From contig OY829369.1 in NCBI GenBank assembly GCA_963691775.1, forward strand, positions 2,914,001 to 2,978,000: 64,000 nt of DNA. The letters are read 5' to 3'. The notes under the pieces are model-generated. The model worked only from the letters and a program-made list of their open reading frames with translations. It was not told where the DNA came from and searched no databases. The stretch is from JAZBPO01 sp963691775. Lineage in GTDB: Bacteria > Pseudomonadota > Gammaproteobacteria > Pseudomonadales > Azotimanducaceae. The translations under genes were made by a program, and so were the position numbers. Below are positions 40,596-49,168 of the stretch, piece after piece (the stretch's first letter is position 1; the number at the start of each line of letters is the position of its first letter).

Positions 40596-41402
40596 TCAGG
40601 GAACGACGAATAGGAGGAGCGCGCCGCCAAGCACCAGGCGGTAGATCACGAACGGCGTAAAGCCGACCCTGTCCACAAGGGCCAGGAAAAAGCGCATACA
40701 CGCCCAGGCCGATACGGCTGAAGCGGCGAAGCCGAACGCAAGGCTGCCCCAGTCCACGGGCGCAGAAGCGTACAGAAGGTCTTTCGAGCTGAGGACCGCC
40801 GCTCCTGCGATGGTCGGTATCGAGAGCAGAAACGAAAAACGGGCGCAGGCGCCGCGACTCAGGCCAAGCAGTAGCCCGGCTGTCATCGTGATACCCGATC
40901 GAGAGGTGCCGGGAACGAGGGCGAGGCACTGAGCCGCCCCGATCCAAAGCGCGTCCGCGAAGCTCAGCGTCTCGATCCCACGGCCGCTGCCCGCAGTCAG
41001 TCGGCGATCCGCAAAGCCGAGCAACAGGCCGAACACGATGGTTGCCATGGCGATCACAAGGACGCTGCGCAGCGTGGTTTCCACGAGCTCTTTGAGCAAC
41101 AGGCCGGCAATCACCACGGGGATCGAGCCTACGACTATGAGCATGGCGGCGCGGAACTCGGGATTGCTGCCACCGGTGCGCAGCGCCAGCAGGGTGCCGC
41201 CCACCATCTCGACGACATCCCGTCGAAGAACGATCAGCACCGCGAGCAGGGAACCGAGGTGCACTGCAACGTCGAAAGCGAGCCCTTGATCTGTCCACCC
41301 AAGGATTCGGGCAGGAAGGATCAGGTGCGCGGACGACGAGATGGGTAGGAATTCGGTGACGCCCTGGACAATGGCCAGCAGCAGCGCCTGTAGCAGGTCC
41401 AA
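40596..41402 (-). CDS. uppP: Undecaprenyl-diphosphatase
   Basis: UppP (BacA) removes a phosphate from undecaprenyl pyrophosphate in the membrane to recycle the lipid carrier of peptidoglycan synthesis; overexpression is known to give bacitracin resistance. The 268-residue protein has about eight hydrophobic helices, the motif GVTEFLPISSSAHL near 14-27, and LVPGTSRSGITM near 161-172, the conserved phosphatase region. It converges on ssb with 39 bp between stops. Confidence 0.97.
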   Translation of the reverse strand: MDLLQALLLAIVQGVTEFLPISSSAHLILPARILGWTDQGLAFDVAVHLGSLLAVLIVLRRDVVEMVGGTLLALRTGGSNPEFRAAMLIVVGSIPVVIAGLLLKELVETTLRSVLVIAMATIVFGLLLGFADRRLTAGSGRGIETLSFADALWIGAAQCLALVPGTSRSGITMTAGLLLGLSRGACARFSFLLSIPTIAGAAVLSSKDLLYASAPVDWGSLAFGFAASAVSAWACMRFFLALVDRVGFTPFVIYRLVLGGALLLFVVP

Positions 41403-41452
41403 GCGTTATTCCTCATGCACAGCCGCGGTTGCGGGAGCCGGTTTCGAGCGCG

Positions 41453-41481
41453 ATTCTATACACGCTTAGCTCAGTCGACAG
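41453..41481 (-). promoter_or_regulatory. Possible uppP promoter
   Basis: On the minus strand TAGAAT (41458-41453) is preceded 17 bases upstream by CTGTCG (41481-41476). The -10 is good and the -35 weak. It lies about 50 bases upstream of the uppP start in the spacer shared with the Lon-like gene. Confidence 0.4.
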
Positions 41482-41561
41482 CGGACTGTCCTTGAGCGCA
41501 CCAAGGCCCCCTGCTAGCGTCCAAGGATCGCGCCTGAGGCGCTGCGGCCCCGGAGCGCTCT

Positions 41562-42200
41562 GTGAGCGAAGACGTCTCGGGTGTGCAGGAAGAAATCCTG
41601 CCGCTCTTTCCCCTGTCTACAGTCCTTTTTCCAGGCGGCCTGTTGCCGCTGCAGATCTTTGAGACGCGCTATATCGATATGGTCGGGCGCTGCATGCGCG
41701 AAGGAACGCCGTTTGGCGTGGTCTTGCTGGTCGAGGGCCGGGAGGCGCGCCGTGACGCTGGCGATCCGTCACCGCGTTTCGCGGCCATCGGGACGCGTGC
41801 GCACATCATCGACTTCACTCAACTGCAGAACGGTTTGCTAGGCATCACCGCGCAGGGCGGGTCCCGCTTCAAGGTGAACTCGGCGTCGCCCCAGGACGAT
41901 CATCTCCTTGTCGGTCGTGTCGAGACATTGCCGGAAGTACCCAAGGCCACCGTACCGGACGAGTTTGCGGGCCTTGTCGACATTCTTCGGCAGCTGCTGG
42001 CCCATCCCGAAGTGAATCGGCTTGGCATCGAGGTCGACTTCGGTGATGCACGCTCCGTGGGTGGGCGACTTGCGGATCTACTGCCGCTATCACCGTCGCT
42101 CAAACAGGCGCTGCTCGAACTCGATGATCCGGAGATGCTCCTCGTGGAGATCGAGCGCGCGGTGCATGCCATGCAGGCGGAAGCGGACCGTCCTGATTGA
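41562..42200 (+). CDS. Stand-alone Lon N-terminal (LON substrate-binding) domain protein
   Basis: This 212-residue protein consists of the substrate-binding domain found at the N-terminus of Lon protease. It starts near residue 11 with EEILPLFPLSTVLFPGGLLP, then LQIFETRYIDMV near 31-42, and a helical second half. No AAA or protease domain is present, and the gene is complete. Such proteins are common in proteobacteria and their role is not established. Start is GTG. It ends five bases from the convergent dedA stop. Confidence 0.88.
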   Translation: MSEDVSGVQEEILPLFPLSTVLFPGGLLPLQIFETRYIDMVGRCMREGTPFGVVLLVEGREARRDAGDPSPRFAAIGTRAHIIDFTQLQNGLLGITAQGGSRFKVNSASPQDDHLLVGRVETLPEVPKATVPDEFAGLVDILRQLLAHPEVNRLGIEVDFGDARSVGGRLADLLPLSPSLKQALLELDDPEMLLVEIERAVHAMQAEADRPD

Positions 42201-42204
42201 CGGC

Positions 42205-43056
42205 TCACCAGAGCGCGCGAAGTATCGCGAACAATTCGCCAACGAAGGTCCGCCAGGGGCGGCCTGTATCAGAGGCGAACGCCAGCACGGACGGAATCAA
42301 GATCGCGAGCAGCGAAGAACCTGCCGCGAAAAGAGGCGTGAGGCGGGTGTCTTGCGTGCCTGGCCAGCGTTGCCCCAGCCAACGCCCGGTGCCGCCCCAC
42401 GTTCGGACGCGGCGGGCCACGAAGCCCTCGCTCTGCCCGAGGCGGCGGGCAAGGGTGCCTGCACGAAGCGCGAAGCCGACGATGACGAGCGCTAGCAGCA
42501 GCGCCCAGGGCCAATCGCTTGGAACGGTGATCCTCTGGCCGTAGGCCGCGCCCAGCAGATAGCCCGGGAGAATATAGGCGGGTGACCACGCGATCGCGGT
42601 CAGGACGTTCAGGGTCATGAAGGCAGATGTGCGCATCCGGAGCACGCCCGCTAGAAGAGGCAGGACCGGTCGAACCGGGCCCAGGAAGCGGCCGACCAAG
42701 AGCGCGAACACCCCGTAGCGATCGACCAGTCCCTCTCCTGGTCCCATCCATGCGGCGAAGCGGGGATATCTTGCTGGATCGCGCAGACCCGGTCCGATGT
42801 GCCTGCCGAGCATAAAGCTGAGACCGTCGCCGAGTGCAGCGCCGATCCAACCGGCGGCAAGCAACCATGAGAGTGGCGCAGCGGCTGCTCCGGCCGCTGC
42901 TGATACCGTAGCAAGCAGGGCGATTCCGGGCGTAAAGATCCCGACAAACGCCAAAGACTCGGCGAAGGCGAGAAGTCCGATCAGGGCGCAGATCGTGACG
43001 GGATGTGCACTCAGCGCGGTCAGAACGCCGGAGCTGAACAGCCCGGGTTCATTCAT
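42205..43056 (-). CDS. DedA/SNARE-associated family membrane protein with extra C-terminal segment
   Basis: DedA proteins are inner-membrane proteins; some are undecaprenyl-phosphate or phospholipid flippases. The 283-residue protein shows FAESLAFVGIFTPG near 31-44, LGDGLSFMLGRHIG near 75-88, and the signature region GRFLGPVRPVLPLLAG near 122-137. About 80 residues beyond the usual end add a further hydrophobic segment (TPLFAAGSSLLAILIPSVLA), reminiscent of the linker in DedA-PAP2 fusions, but no phosphatase domain follows. Start taken at MNEPG; an upstream in-frame ATG adds 18 residues without support. Confidence 0.85.
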   Translation of the reverse strand: MNEPGLFSSGVLTALSAHPVTICALIGLLAFAESLAFVGIFTPGIALLATVSAAAGAAAAPLSWLLAAGWIGAALGDGLSFMLGRHIGPGLRDPARYPRFAAWMGPGEGLVDRYGVFALLVGRFLGPVRPVLPLLAGVLRMRTSAFMTLNVLTAIAWSPAYILPGYLLGAAYGQRITVPSDWPWALLLALVIVGFALRAGTLARRLGQSEGFVARRVRTWGGTGRWLGQRWPGTQDTRLTPLFAAGSSLLAILIPSVLAFASDTGRPWRTFVGELFAILRALW

Positions 43057-43126
43057 CGTATGTTTGGGGTAAGCGCTGCATGACGTGATCTGGCCTTTTC
43101 TCGTCTGCAAGGTTCGGCTTTCTGCA

Positions 43127-43156
43127 TGGACGGGCAGCCGCCTCGCTCCCTAGAAT
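43127..43156 (+). promoter_or_regulatory. Likely proA promoter
   Basis: TGGACG (43127-43132) and TAGAAT (43151-43156) are 18 bases apart. A start near 43163 leaves a 26-base leader to ATG 43189 and places the alternative upstream ATG (43126) outside the transcript, which supports the shorter ProA. Confidence 0.5.
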
Positions 43157-43188
43157 CGTCGTCCGTACCCGATCCGGGATTTTCCATT

Positions 43189-44466
43189 ATGAACAGTGTC
43201 CACGCCGAGCTGGACCTGGCGGAGTACGTCCGCGCTCTCGGAAGCCGCGGGCGCAGCGCGGCGCGGGCGCTCGCCCGTGTGCCGGGACATCGCCGCGTTG
43301 CTGCCCTTCTCGCGATCGCAGATGACTTGAATGCATCGCGGCAAGCGCTGCAGGAAGCCAACGCGGGTGATCTCGAGGCGGGCGGCGCCAACGGCCTCGA
43401 CGCGGCAATGCTCGATCGCCTGCGACTCGATGACGTCGCGATCGATCGTATGATCGAAGGTGTCCGTCAGGTCGCGGCGCTTCCGGATCCCGTCGGCGAG
43501 ATTACTGATCTGCGCGCGCGGCCGAGCGGTATCCAGGTCGGACAGATGCGTGTACCTATCGGCGTTATAGGGATCATCTACGAATCGCGGCCCAACGTGA
43601 CCGTCGATGCGGCGAGCCTGTGCCTGAAATCGGGCAACGCCACGATCCTACGGGGTGGTTCAGAAGCCATCCGCTCCAATCGTGCAATCGCGGACTGCGT
43701 GCGGCGGGGGCTTGCTGAGGCTGGGTTGCCGGAGGATGCCGTCCAATTGATCGGGACGACGGACCGTGCGGCCGTTGGGGAGCTGGTGCGCGCCAGCGAG
43801 CATGTTGATCTCATCGTCCCTCGCGGCGGTCGTAGCCTGATCGAACGCGTGTCGGAGGAAGCTCGGGTACCGGTGCTCAAGCATCTAGATGGCAATTGCC
43901 ACGTCTATGTTGATCGGGCGGCTGATCCGGACATGGCCGAGGAGATCGTCTTCAACGGCAAGTGCCAGCGTTATGGCGTATGCAATGCCGTCGAAACGCT
44001 GCTGATTCATTCGGAAGTTGCCGAAGCCCTGCTGCCGCCCATCGCGGCGCGGCTCGGCACCCGCGAGGTCGAGCTGCGGGGCTGCGAGTGGACGTGCTCG
44101 ATCCTGGCAAGTGCGAACCCTGCCCAGGAGCGCGATTGGTATGAAGAGTATTTGGGTCCCGTGCTTGCTGTCCGCGTCGTCAAGGATCTGGACGTTGCGA
44201 TCGACCACGTGAATCGCTACGGATCCGCGCATACGGACGCGATTGTCACCGCCGACTGGCGCGCAGCGCGCCGCTTCCTGGCAGAAGTCGATTCAGCCTC
44301 GGTCATGGTGAACGCTTCGCCGCGCTTCGCCGACGGCTTCGAGTTCGGTCTCGGCGCAGAGATCGGTATCTCCACCGACAAGCTCCATGCTCGAGGCCCG
44401 GTTGGGCTCGAAGGGCTGACAACGCGTAAGTTTGTTGTCTTCGGGGACGGCCAGATTCGTACATGA
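43189..44466 (+). CDS. proA: Gamma-glutamyl phosphate reductase
   Basis: ProA reduces glutamyl-5-phosphate to glutamate semialdehyde with NADPH in proline synthesis. The 425-residue aldehyde-dehydrogenase-fold protein has VPIGVIGIIYESRPNVTVDA near 125-144 and the catalytic cysteine in YGVCNAVETLLIH. It ends with LHARGPVGLEGLTTRKFV, the family C-terminus. No proB is adjacent; here it heads the proA-nadD-rsfS-rlmH run. Four-base overlap (ATGA) with nadD. Confidence 0.98.
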   Translation: MNSVHAELDLAEYVRALGSRGRSAARALARVPGHRRVAALLAIADDLNASRQALQEANAGDLEAGGANGLDAAMLDRLRLDDVAIDRMIEGVRQVAALPDPVGEITDLRARPSGIQVGQMRVPIGVIGIIYESRPNVTVDAASLCLKSGNATILRGGSEAIRSNRAIADCVRRGLAEAGLPEDAVQLIGTTDRAAVGELVRASEHVDLIVPRGGRSLIERVSEEARVPVLKHLDGNCHVYVDRAADPDMAEEIVFNGKCQRYGVCNAVETLLIHSEVAEALLPPIAARLGTREVELRGCEWTCSILASANPAQERDWYEEYLGPVLAVRVVKDLDVAIDHVNRYGSAHTDAIVTADWRAARRFLAEVDSASVMVNASPRFADGFEFGLGAEIGISTDKLHARGPVGLEGLTTRKFVVFGDGQIRT

Positions 44467-45152
44467 CGGTAAGCTCCCGGCGCCGGCTCGTCCTCTGCTA
44501 CGGCGGCACGTTCGATCCGATCCATGCTGGACATCTCGATGCAGCGCTTGAAGTGCTTGCCCGCAGCAATTGCGATGAGCTCAGATTCGTACCCGCCGCG
44601 AAGCCTGCGCTGCGAGGGCGTCCCGGTGCGGCCGCTAAGCAGCGCCTGCGCATGGTGGAGCTCGCCCTTGCAGATGCGCGCATGGAAGGACGCGGAGACG
44701 ATCGTCTCTGCGTTGATTCGATCGAGCTCGATCGGCAGGGAACGTCCTACACGATCGACACGCTCGAGGCGCTTCGTGCGCAATTTGGCGCGGACGATGC
44801 GCTGGCGTGGGTGCTCGGCATGGACGCCTTTGCACAACTGACCCGCTGGACCCGTTGGGGACGATTGCTCGAGTGCGCACATCTTGTGCTCCTCGAGCGG
44901 CCGGGCTGTCTCGAACCGGCGGACCCGCAGCTCCAGCATTTGCTTGCCGCTTACGCGTCAGACGCACCTTCGGCGCTACGTCATTCCCCCGCGGGTCGCA
45001 TCTGGCGCGTGCGGCAATCGCCTGTGGACGTCAGCGCAACGGCCCTGCGCGCCGCGCTTCCCGAGTGCGGTGCACAACTGGTCATCGATGGTTTGCTGTC
45101 GCCGTCGGTGTGGGCATATATTCGGACCGAAGGGCTGTACGGCCCTCGATAA
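44463..45152 (+). CDS. nadD: Nicotinate-nucleotide adenylyltransferase
   Basis: NadD adenylylates nicotinate mononucleotide in NAD synthesis. The 229-residue protein has the nucleotidyltransferase signature YGGTFDPIHAGHL near 14-26, GTSYTIDTL near 93-101, and WVLGMDAFAQL. The C-terminal VDVSATALR matches the (I/V)SST-type motif with an alanine variation. The GC-rich start overlaps proA by four bases. Confidence 0.97.
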   Translation: MTVSSRRRLVLCYGGTFDPIHAGHLDAALEVLARSNCDELRFVPAAKPALRGRPGAAAKQRLRMVELALADARMEGRGDDRLCVDSIELDRQGTSYTIDTLEALRAQFGADDALAWVLGMDAFAQLTRWTRWGRLLECAHLVLLERPGCLEPADPQLQHLLAAYASDAPSALRHSPAGRIWRVRQSPVDVSATALRAALPECGAQLVIDGLLSPSVWAYIRTEGLYGPR

Positions 45153-45188
45153 GCCCGGACTGCAACCAGCGGCAACAGCGGAGAGTGC

Positions 45189-45548
45189 ATGACGCCTGAT
45201 ACCTTGCGTGATCTGGTAGTTGAAGCTTTGGACGACGTGAAGGGCCAGGACATCCTGGCCCTCGATGTTTCTGGGGCCAGCAGCGTGACGGACTGGATGG
45301 TGATTGCGTCTGGAACGTCCAACCGCCATGTGAAGTCACTCGTCGACAACGTGACCGGACAGGCGAAAGCGAAAGGCAATGATCCGCTCGGTGTGGAAGG
45401 CACCAGTGGCCAGGAGTGGGTACTCGTAGACCTCGGCGACGTGGTCGTGCACGTCATGCAGCGGGAAGCGCGCGCCTTCTACGATCTGGAGCGGCTCTGG
45501 AAACTGCCGGCGGGTACGGATCTCGGGCGAGCCGCAGCGCCTGCCTGA
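45189..45548 (+). CDS. rsfS: Ribosome silencing factor RsfS
   Basis: RsfS binds L14 and blocks subunit joining during starvation. The 119-residue protein has the DUF143 core: ALDVSGASSVTDWMVIASGT near 24-43, NRHVKSLVDNV near 45-55, and GQEWVLVDLGDVVVHVMQRE near 76-95. It follows nadD by 36 bp, the usual order nadD-rsfS-rlmH. Confidence 0.97.
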   Translation: MTPDTLRDLVVEALDDVKGQDILALDVSGASSVTDWMVIASGTSNRHVKSLVDNVTGQAKAKGNDPLGVEGTSGQEWVLVDLGDVVVHVMQREARAFYDLERLWKLPAGTDLGRAAAPA

Positions 45549-45621
45549 CCTTGCGCTGCCGGGGGGGTAGGGCGGCGCTTCCGCCACGCCTGCCCCCCTC
45601 CCCGTACGACCTCCGTGGAGG

Positions 45622-46092
45622 ATGCTTGTGCACATTCGCCTGTGTGCCGTCGGCACTCGCGTCCCAAAGTGGGTGACTTCGGGGTACGAGGAGTACGCCA
45701 AGCGCTTGCCGCGCGAGCATCGGCTTGAGCTGTACGAGGTGGCGGCGGCGGATCGGCGGGGCGGACAGGCTGCAGATCGCTGGCGTCGTGAAGAGGCGGT
45801 GCGTCTGCGTCAGGCGGCAGCGGGGGCGCGGATGATCGCGCTCGAAGTACGAGGGCGCGCGCTCAGTACGGAGGCGCTCGCAAGGCTGTTTGACGACTGG
45901 CGTATGGAAGGAGGAGATGTCGCGCTGATCGTGGGCGGAGCGGACGGCATCGATCCGGCGCTTTCCAAGGAAGCTTCTCTGCGCTGGTCTCTCTCGCCGC
46001 TTACGCTTCCCCACGCGCTCGTTCGGGTCGTCCTTGCAGAGCAGGTCTATCGGGCATGGACCCTGATCTCGGGGCACCCCTATCATCGCTGA
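45622..46092 (+). CDS. rlmH: 23S rRNA (pseudouridine1915-N3)-methyltransferase
   Basis: RlmH methylates pseudouridine 1915 of 23S rRNA using S-adenosylmethionine. The 156-residue SPOUT protein starts MLVHIRLCAVGTRVPKWV. It has the cofactor-binding VALIVGGADGID near 101-112 and the C-terminal knot with HALVRVVLAEQVYRAWTLIS ending in GHPYHR. It lies between rsfS and mrdA. Confidence 0.98.
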   Translation: MLVHIRLCAVGTRVPKWVTSGYEEYAKRLPREHRLELYEVAAADRRGGQAADRWRREEAVRLRQAAAGARMIALEVRGRALSTEALARLFDDWRMEGGDVALIVGGADGIDPALSKEASLRWSLSPLTLPHALVRVVLAEQVYRAWTLISGHPYHR

Positions 46093-46115
46093 GGCAGGCA
46101 ACCCGATCCGTATCG

Positions 46116-48023
46116 ATGGCTGACACCCTTACGTTCAGGGACCACGCGTTCGAGAAACGCATATTCACGTCGCGCGTGCTGACGCTGTGGCTGCTGCTCG
46201 CGTGCGCGATGGCGATCTTGGTGTTGCGGATGTACCAGCTGCAGCTCCTCGAGCACGAGAAGCACGCCGCGCAGAGCGACGATAACCGTATTCAGGTCCA
46301 GCCCGTCGCGCCCATCCGCGGCATGATCTTCGATCGCCGGGGCGAGCTGCTTGCCGGCAATCTCCCCGTGTTCTCCCTGACGCTCGTCAAGGAGCGGGTA
46401 GATGACCTCGAAGGTACGCTTGCGGTCATCGACGATCTCATCGGCCTGTCAGAGGATGAGCGCCAGAGCTTCCTCGAACGCATCGACCAGCGCCGGCGCC
46501 CCTTCGAGCCGGTCGCGCTCCGCGTTCGTCTGAGTGAGGAAGAGATCGCGCACATTGCCGTGAACCGTCACCTTCTGCCGGGCGTAGAGGTCGAGGCGCG
46601 TCTCATCCGGCATTACCCGCAGGCAAACCTTGTCGCGCACGCGGTCGGATCGGTGCGTCGCATCATCCCCGAGGATCTGAGTAGGCTCGACCCCGTTCAA
46701 TACAGCGATACGCGCTACATCGGTCGACTTGGCGTCGAGAAGCACTATGAGGACGTGCTTCACGGCGCAGTCGGCCACGAGCGTGTCGAAACGGATGCGC
46801 GCGGGCGCATCACGCGCGTGCTTGAGCGCAATGCCCCAGAACCCGGTGCGAATCTGACCCTGCATCTCGATCTGGCGCTGCAGCGCGCCGCCGTTCAGGC
46901 GCTGGGCGATCGACGTGGTTCTGTCGTCGCTCTCGACCCTTCGAACGGTGGGGTGCTTGCGCTTGTTTCGCACCCTGGCTACGACCCGAATCTGTTCATT
47001 GGTGGCATCTCGCAGGGCAAGTACCGGGCGCTGCAGCGCGATCCAGACACGCCGCTCTTCAATCGCGCGATCCGCGGCCAGTACGCGCCGGGGTCAACGT
47101 TCAAGCCCTTTGTTGCGCTGGCTGGCTTGCATTACGGGGAAACGGATTGGGAGCAAACGATCGAAGATCCCGGTTACTACCGCCTGCCCGGGCAAAGCCG
47201 CATTTACCGCGATTGGACGTGGCGCCGGGGCGGAGGCGGGGGGGCAGGAACCGTTGATCTGTCGAGAGCGATCTATCGATCGAACAACACCTATTTCTAC
47301 GACCTCGGTGTCCGTCTTGGTGTCGACCGCGTTGCGGACTTCGTCCGTCAGTTCGGCTTCGGCGCCGACAGGGCCATTGACATCCCGGATGCAGAGCCCG
47401 GACTGATGCCGACCAGCGCCTGGAAGGAGGCAGCCCGCGGCGAACCCTGGTATCCCGGTGACAGCGTCAATTTAGGCATCGGTCAGGGCGACTTGCTGGT
47501 AACGCCGCTCCAGCTCGCGACCGCCATCAGCACCATCGCCAATCGTGGTCGCCAGGTGCGACCACGCATGGTGCTTGCCTCTGACTCCGACCTGCCTGAG
47601 TTCGAAGCGGCGCGCCTGCCCGATGTGGTTATGGAGGACCCCGAGAACTTCGAGCGCATCGTGGACGCCATGGCCGACGTCGTGCATCGGGGCAATCGGG
47701 GGATTGGTCAGAACGGTACGGCGTGGGCATACATCGGTCTCGACATCCCTTATCGCATGGCCGGAAAGTCAGGCACTGCGCAGGTGGTCGAGATTCCTCA
47801 AGGGTTCGAGTACGACGATCTCGAGCTTGAAGAACGTCAGCGCAAGCACGCCTGGTTCGTCGCCTTTGCCCCCGTGGAAGCACCGCGCATCGCGGTTGCC
47901 GTGCTCGTGGAGAACGGGGGCGGTGGATCATCTGTCGCGGCGCCGGTGGCGCGTCAGGTGCTCGACGCCTGGCTCCTCGAAAGTCCGGGTGGCGAGGACC
48001 TTGAGCAGGTGGCCCGTTTCTGA
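46116..48023 (+). CDS. mrdA: Penicillin-binding protein 2 (elongasome transpeptidase)
   Basis: PBP2 cross-links lateral peptidoglycan with RodA. The 635-residue protein has one N-terminal membrane helix (about 24-42), the dimerisation domain, and a transpeptidase domain with the active-site serine in APGSTFKPF at residue 327, SNN near 391-393 and KSGTAQ in the C-terminal part. ATG 46116 gives MADTLTFRDHAFEKR; an in-frame start at 46056 lies inside rlmH. It overlaps rodA by one base. Confidence 0.98.
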   Translation: MADTLTFRDHAFEKRIFTSRVLTLWLLLACAMAILVLRMYQLQLLEHEKHAAQSDDNRIQVQPVAPIRGMIFDRRGELLAGNLPVFSLTLVKERVDDLEGTLAVIDDLIGLSEDERQSFLERIDQRRRPFEPVALRVRLSEEEIAHIAVNRHLLPGVEVEARLIRHYPQANLVAHAVGSVRRIIPEDLSRLDPVQYSDTRYIGRLGVEKHYEDVLHGAVGHERVETDARGRITRVLERNAPEPGANLTLHLDLALQRAAVQALGDRRGSVVALDPSNGGVLALVSHPGYDPNLFIGGISQGKYRALQRDPDTPLFNRAIRGQYAPGSTFKPFVALAGLHYGETDWEQTIEDPGYYRLPGQSRIYRDWTWRRGGGGGAGTVDLSRAIYRSNNTYFYDLGVRLGVDRVADFVRQFGFGADRAIDIPDAEPGLMPTSAWKEAARGEPWYPGDSVNLGIGQGDLLVTPLQLATAISTIANRGRQVRPRMVLASDSDLPEFEAARLPDVVMEDPENFERIVDAMADVVHRGNRGIGQNGTAWAYIGLDIPYRMAGKSGTAQVVEIPQGFEYDDLELEERQRKHAWFVAFAPVEAPRIAVAVLVENGGGGSSVAAPVARQVLDAWLLESPGGEDLEQVARF

Positions 48024-49168
48024 TGGCTGAGCGCGATTTCCTGCGTCGCTTGCCCGAGGAAGATGCCTTCGAGCGCCGTCAGGCGCTGCTCTTCAAGCTC
48101 CACATCGACCTTCCGCTCCTGGTGCTCGTGTTGCTGATCTGCGGCTATGGGCTTGTCGTTCTTTTCAGTGCCGTGGACCAGAATCTCGATCGCTTCACAT
48201 CACAGATCTGGCGTCTTTGCGCCGCGCTGGCGCTCATGATGATCGTGGCTCATGTGCCGCCAGTAACCCTGCGCCGCTGGGCCGTCGTGTTTTATGGCGG
48301 GGGCGTTGTGTTGCTCTTTCTGGTCATGTTCTTCGGTGTGTCCGCGAAGGGAGCGCAGCGCTGGATCGATCTTCCGGGGGGGCTGCCGCGTTTCCAGCCT
48401 TCGGAAATCATGAAGCTCGCGGTCCCGATCATGGTCGCGGCCCACTTCGAAGGCCGTTCCCTGCCGCCCAGTTTTCCCGCCGTTGCGGGCGCGCTCGGCT
48501 TGATTGCGCTCCCCGCCGTGTTGATTGCGAGCCAGCCCGATCTGGGCACGGCTGTTCTTGTTGCGGGATCGGGCCTCGCGGTCGTCCTGCTCGCGGGTGT
48601 GCGCTGGTCCTGGGTTTTCGGAGCCCTGACCCTCGCCATAGGCTGCCTGCCGGCGCTCTGGGCAGTGATGAAGGACTATCAGCGTCAGCGCGTTCTCACC
48701 CTCATCGACCCTGAGTCCGATCCGCTCGGCGCAGGCTGGAACATCATCCAGTCGAAGACTGCAATCGGGTCGGGCGGCCTGCTGGGCAAAGGTCTCTTCG
48801 AGGGTACGCAGTCTCATCTCGATTTCCTGCCCGAGAGCCACACCGATTTCATCATTGCGGTGCTGGCGGAGGAGTTCGGCTTCATCGGCGTCCTAACGCT
48901 GCTGTTACTCTATTTTCTGCTCATCACACGTGGGCTTTTCATCGCGAGCCAGGGCCAGGACCCCTTTGCGCGCATGCTTGCGGGCGGCCTCACGATCACC
49001 TTCTTCACCTATCTCTTCGTCAACATCGCCATGGTGTCGGGTTTGCTGCCGGTGGTCGGCGTGCCGCTGCCGCTCGTGAGTTACGGCGGTACAAGTGCGC
49101 TCACGATAATGGCGGGCTTCGGCATCCTCATGGCTGTCAGCACTGACCGGAAGATGCTGCGCATATGA
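48023..49168 (+). CDS. rodA: Rod shape-determining peptidoglycan glycosyltransferase RodA
   Basis: RodA is the SEDS-family glycosyltransferase of the elongasome, partner of PBP2. The 381-residue protein has about ten membrane helices, KGAQRWIDL near 108-116, FQPSEIMKLAV near 125-135 and the catalytic-loop region LPESHTDFIIAVLAEEFG near 270-287, ending with VVGVPLPLVSYGGTSALT. TGATG overlap with mrdA and ATGA with mltB show tight coupling. Confidence 0.98.
   Translation: MAERDFLRRLPEEDAFERRQALLFKLHIDLPLLVLVLLICGYGLVVLFSAVDQNLDRFTSQIWRLCAALALMMIVAHVPPVTLRRWAVVFYGGGVVLLFLVMFFGVSAKGAQRWIDLPGGLPRFQPSEIMKLAVPIMVAAHFEGRSLPPSFPAVAGALGLIALPAVLIASQPDLGTAVLVAGSGLAVVLLAGVRWSWVFGALTLAIGCLPALWAVMKDYQRQRVLTLIDPESDPLGAGWNIIQSKTAIGSGGLLGKGLFEGTQSHLDFLPESHTDFIIAVLAEEFGFIGVLTLLLLYFLLITRGLFIASQGQDPFARMLAGGLTITFFTYLFVNIAMVSGLLPVVGVPLPLVSYGGTSALTIMAGFGILMAVSTDRKMLRI

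Noticed and set aside
43126..43188. Upstream in-frame ATG for proA
   Set aside because: It overlaps the -35 element of a good promoter whose transcript would start near 43163, and family N-termini fit ATG 43189.
45561..45567. Run of seven G between rsfS and rlmH as a phase-variable tract
   Set aside because: It is short, lies outside both genes and is not clearly in a promoter; a GC-rich genome will have such runs by chance.
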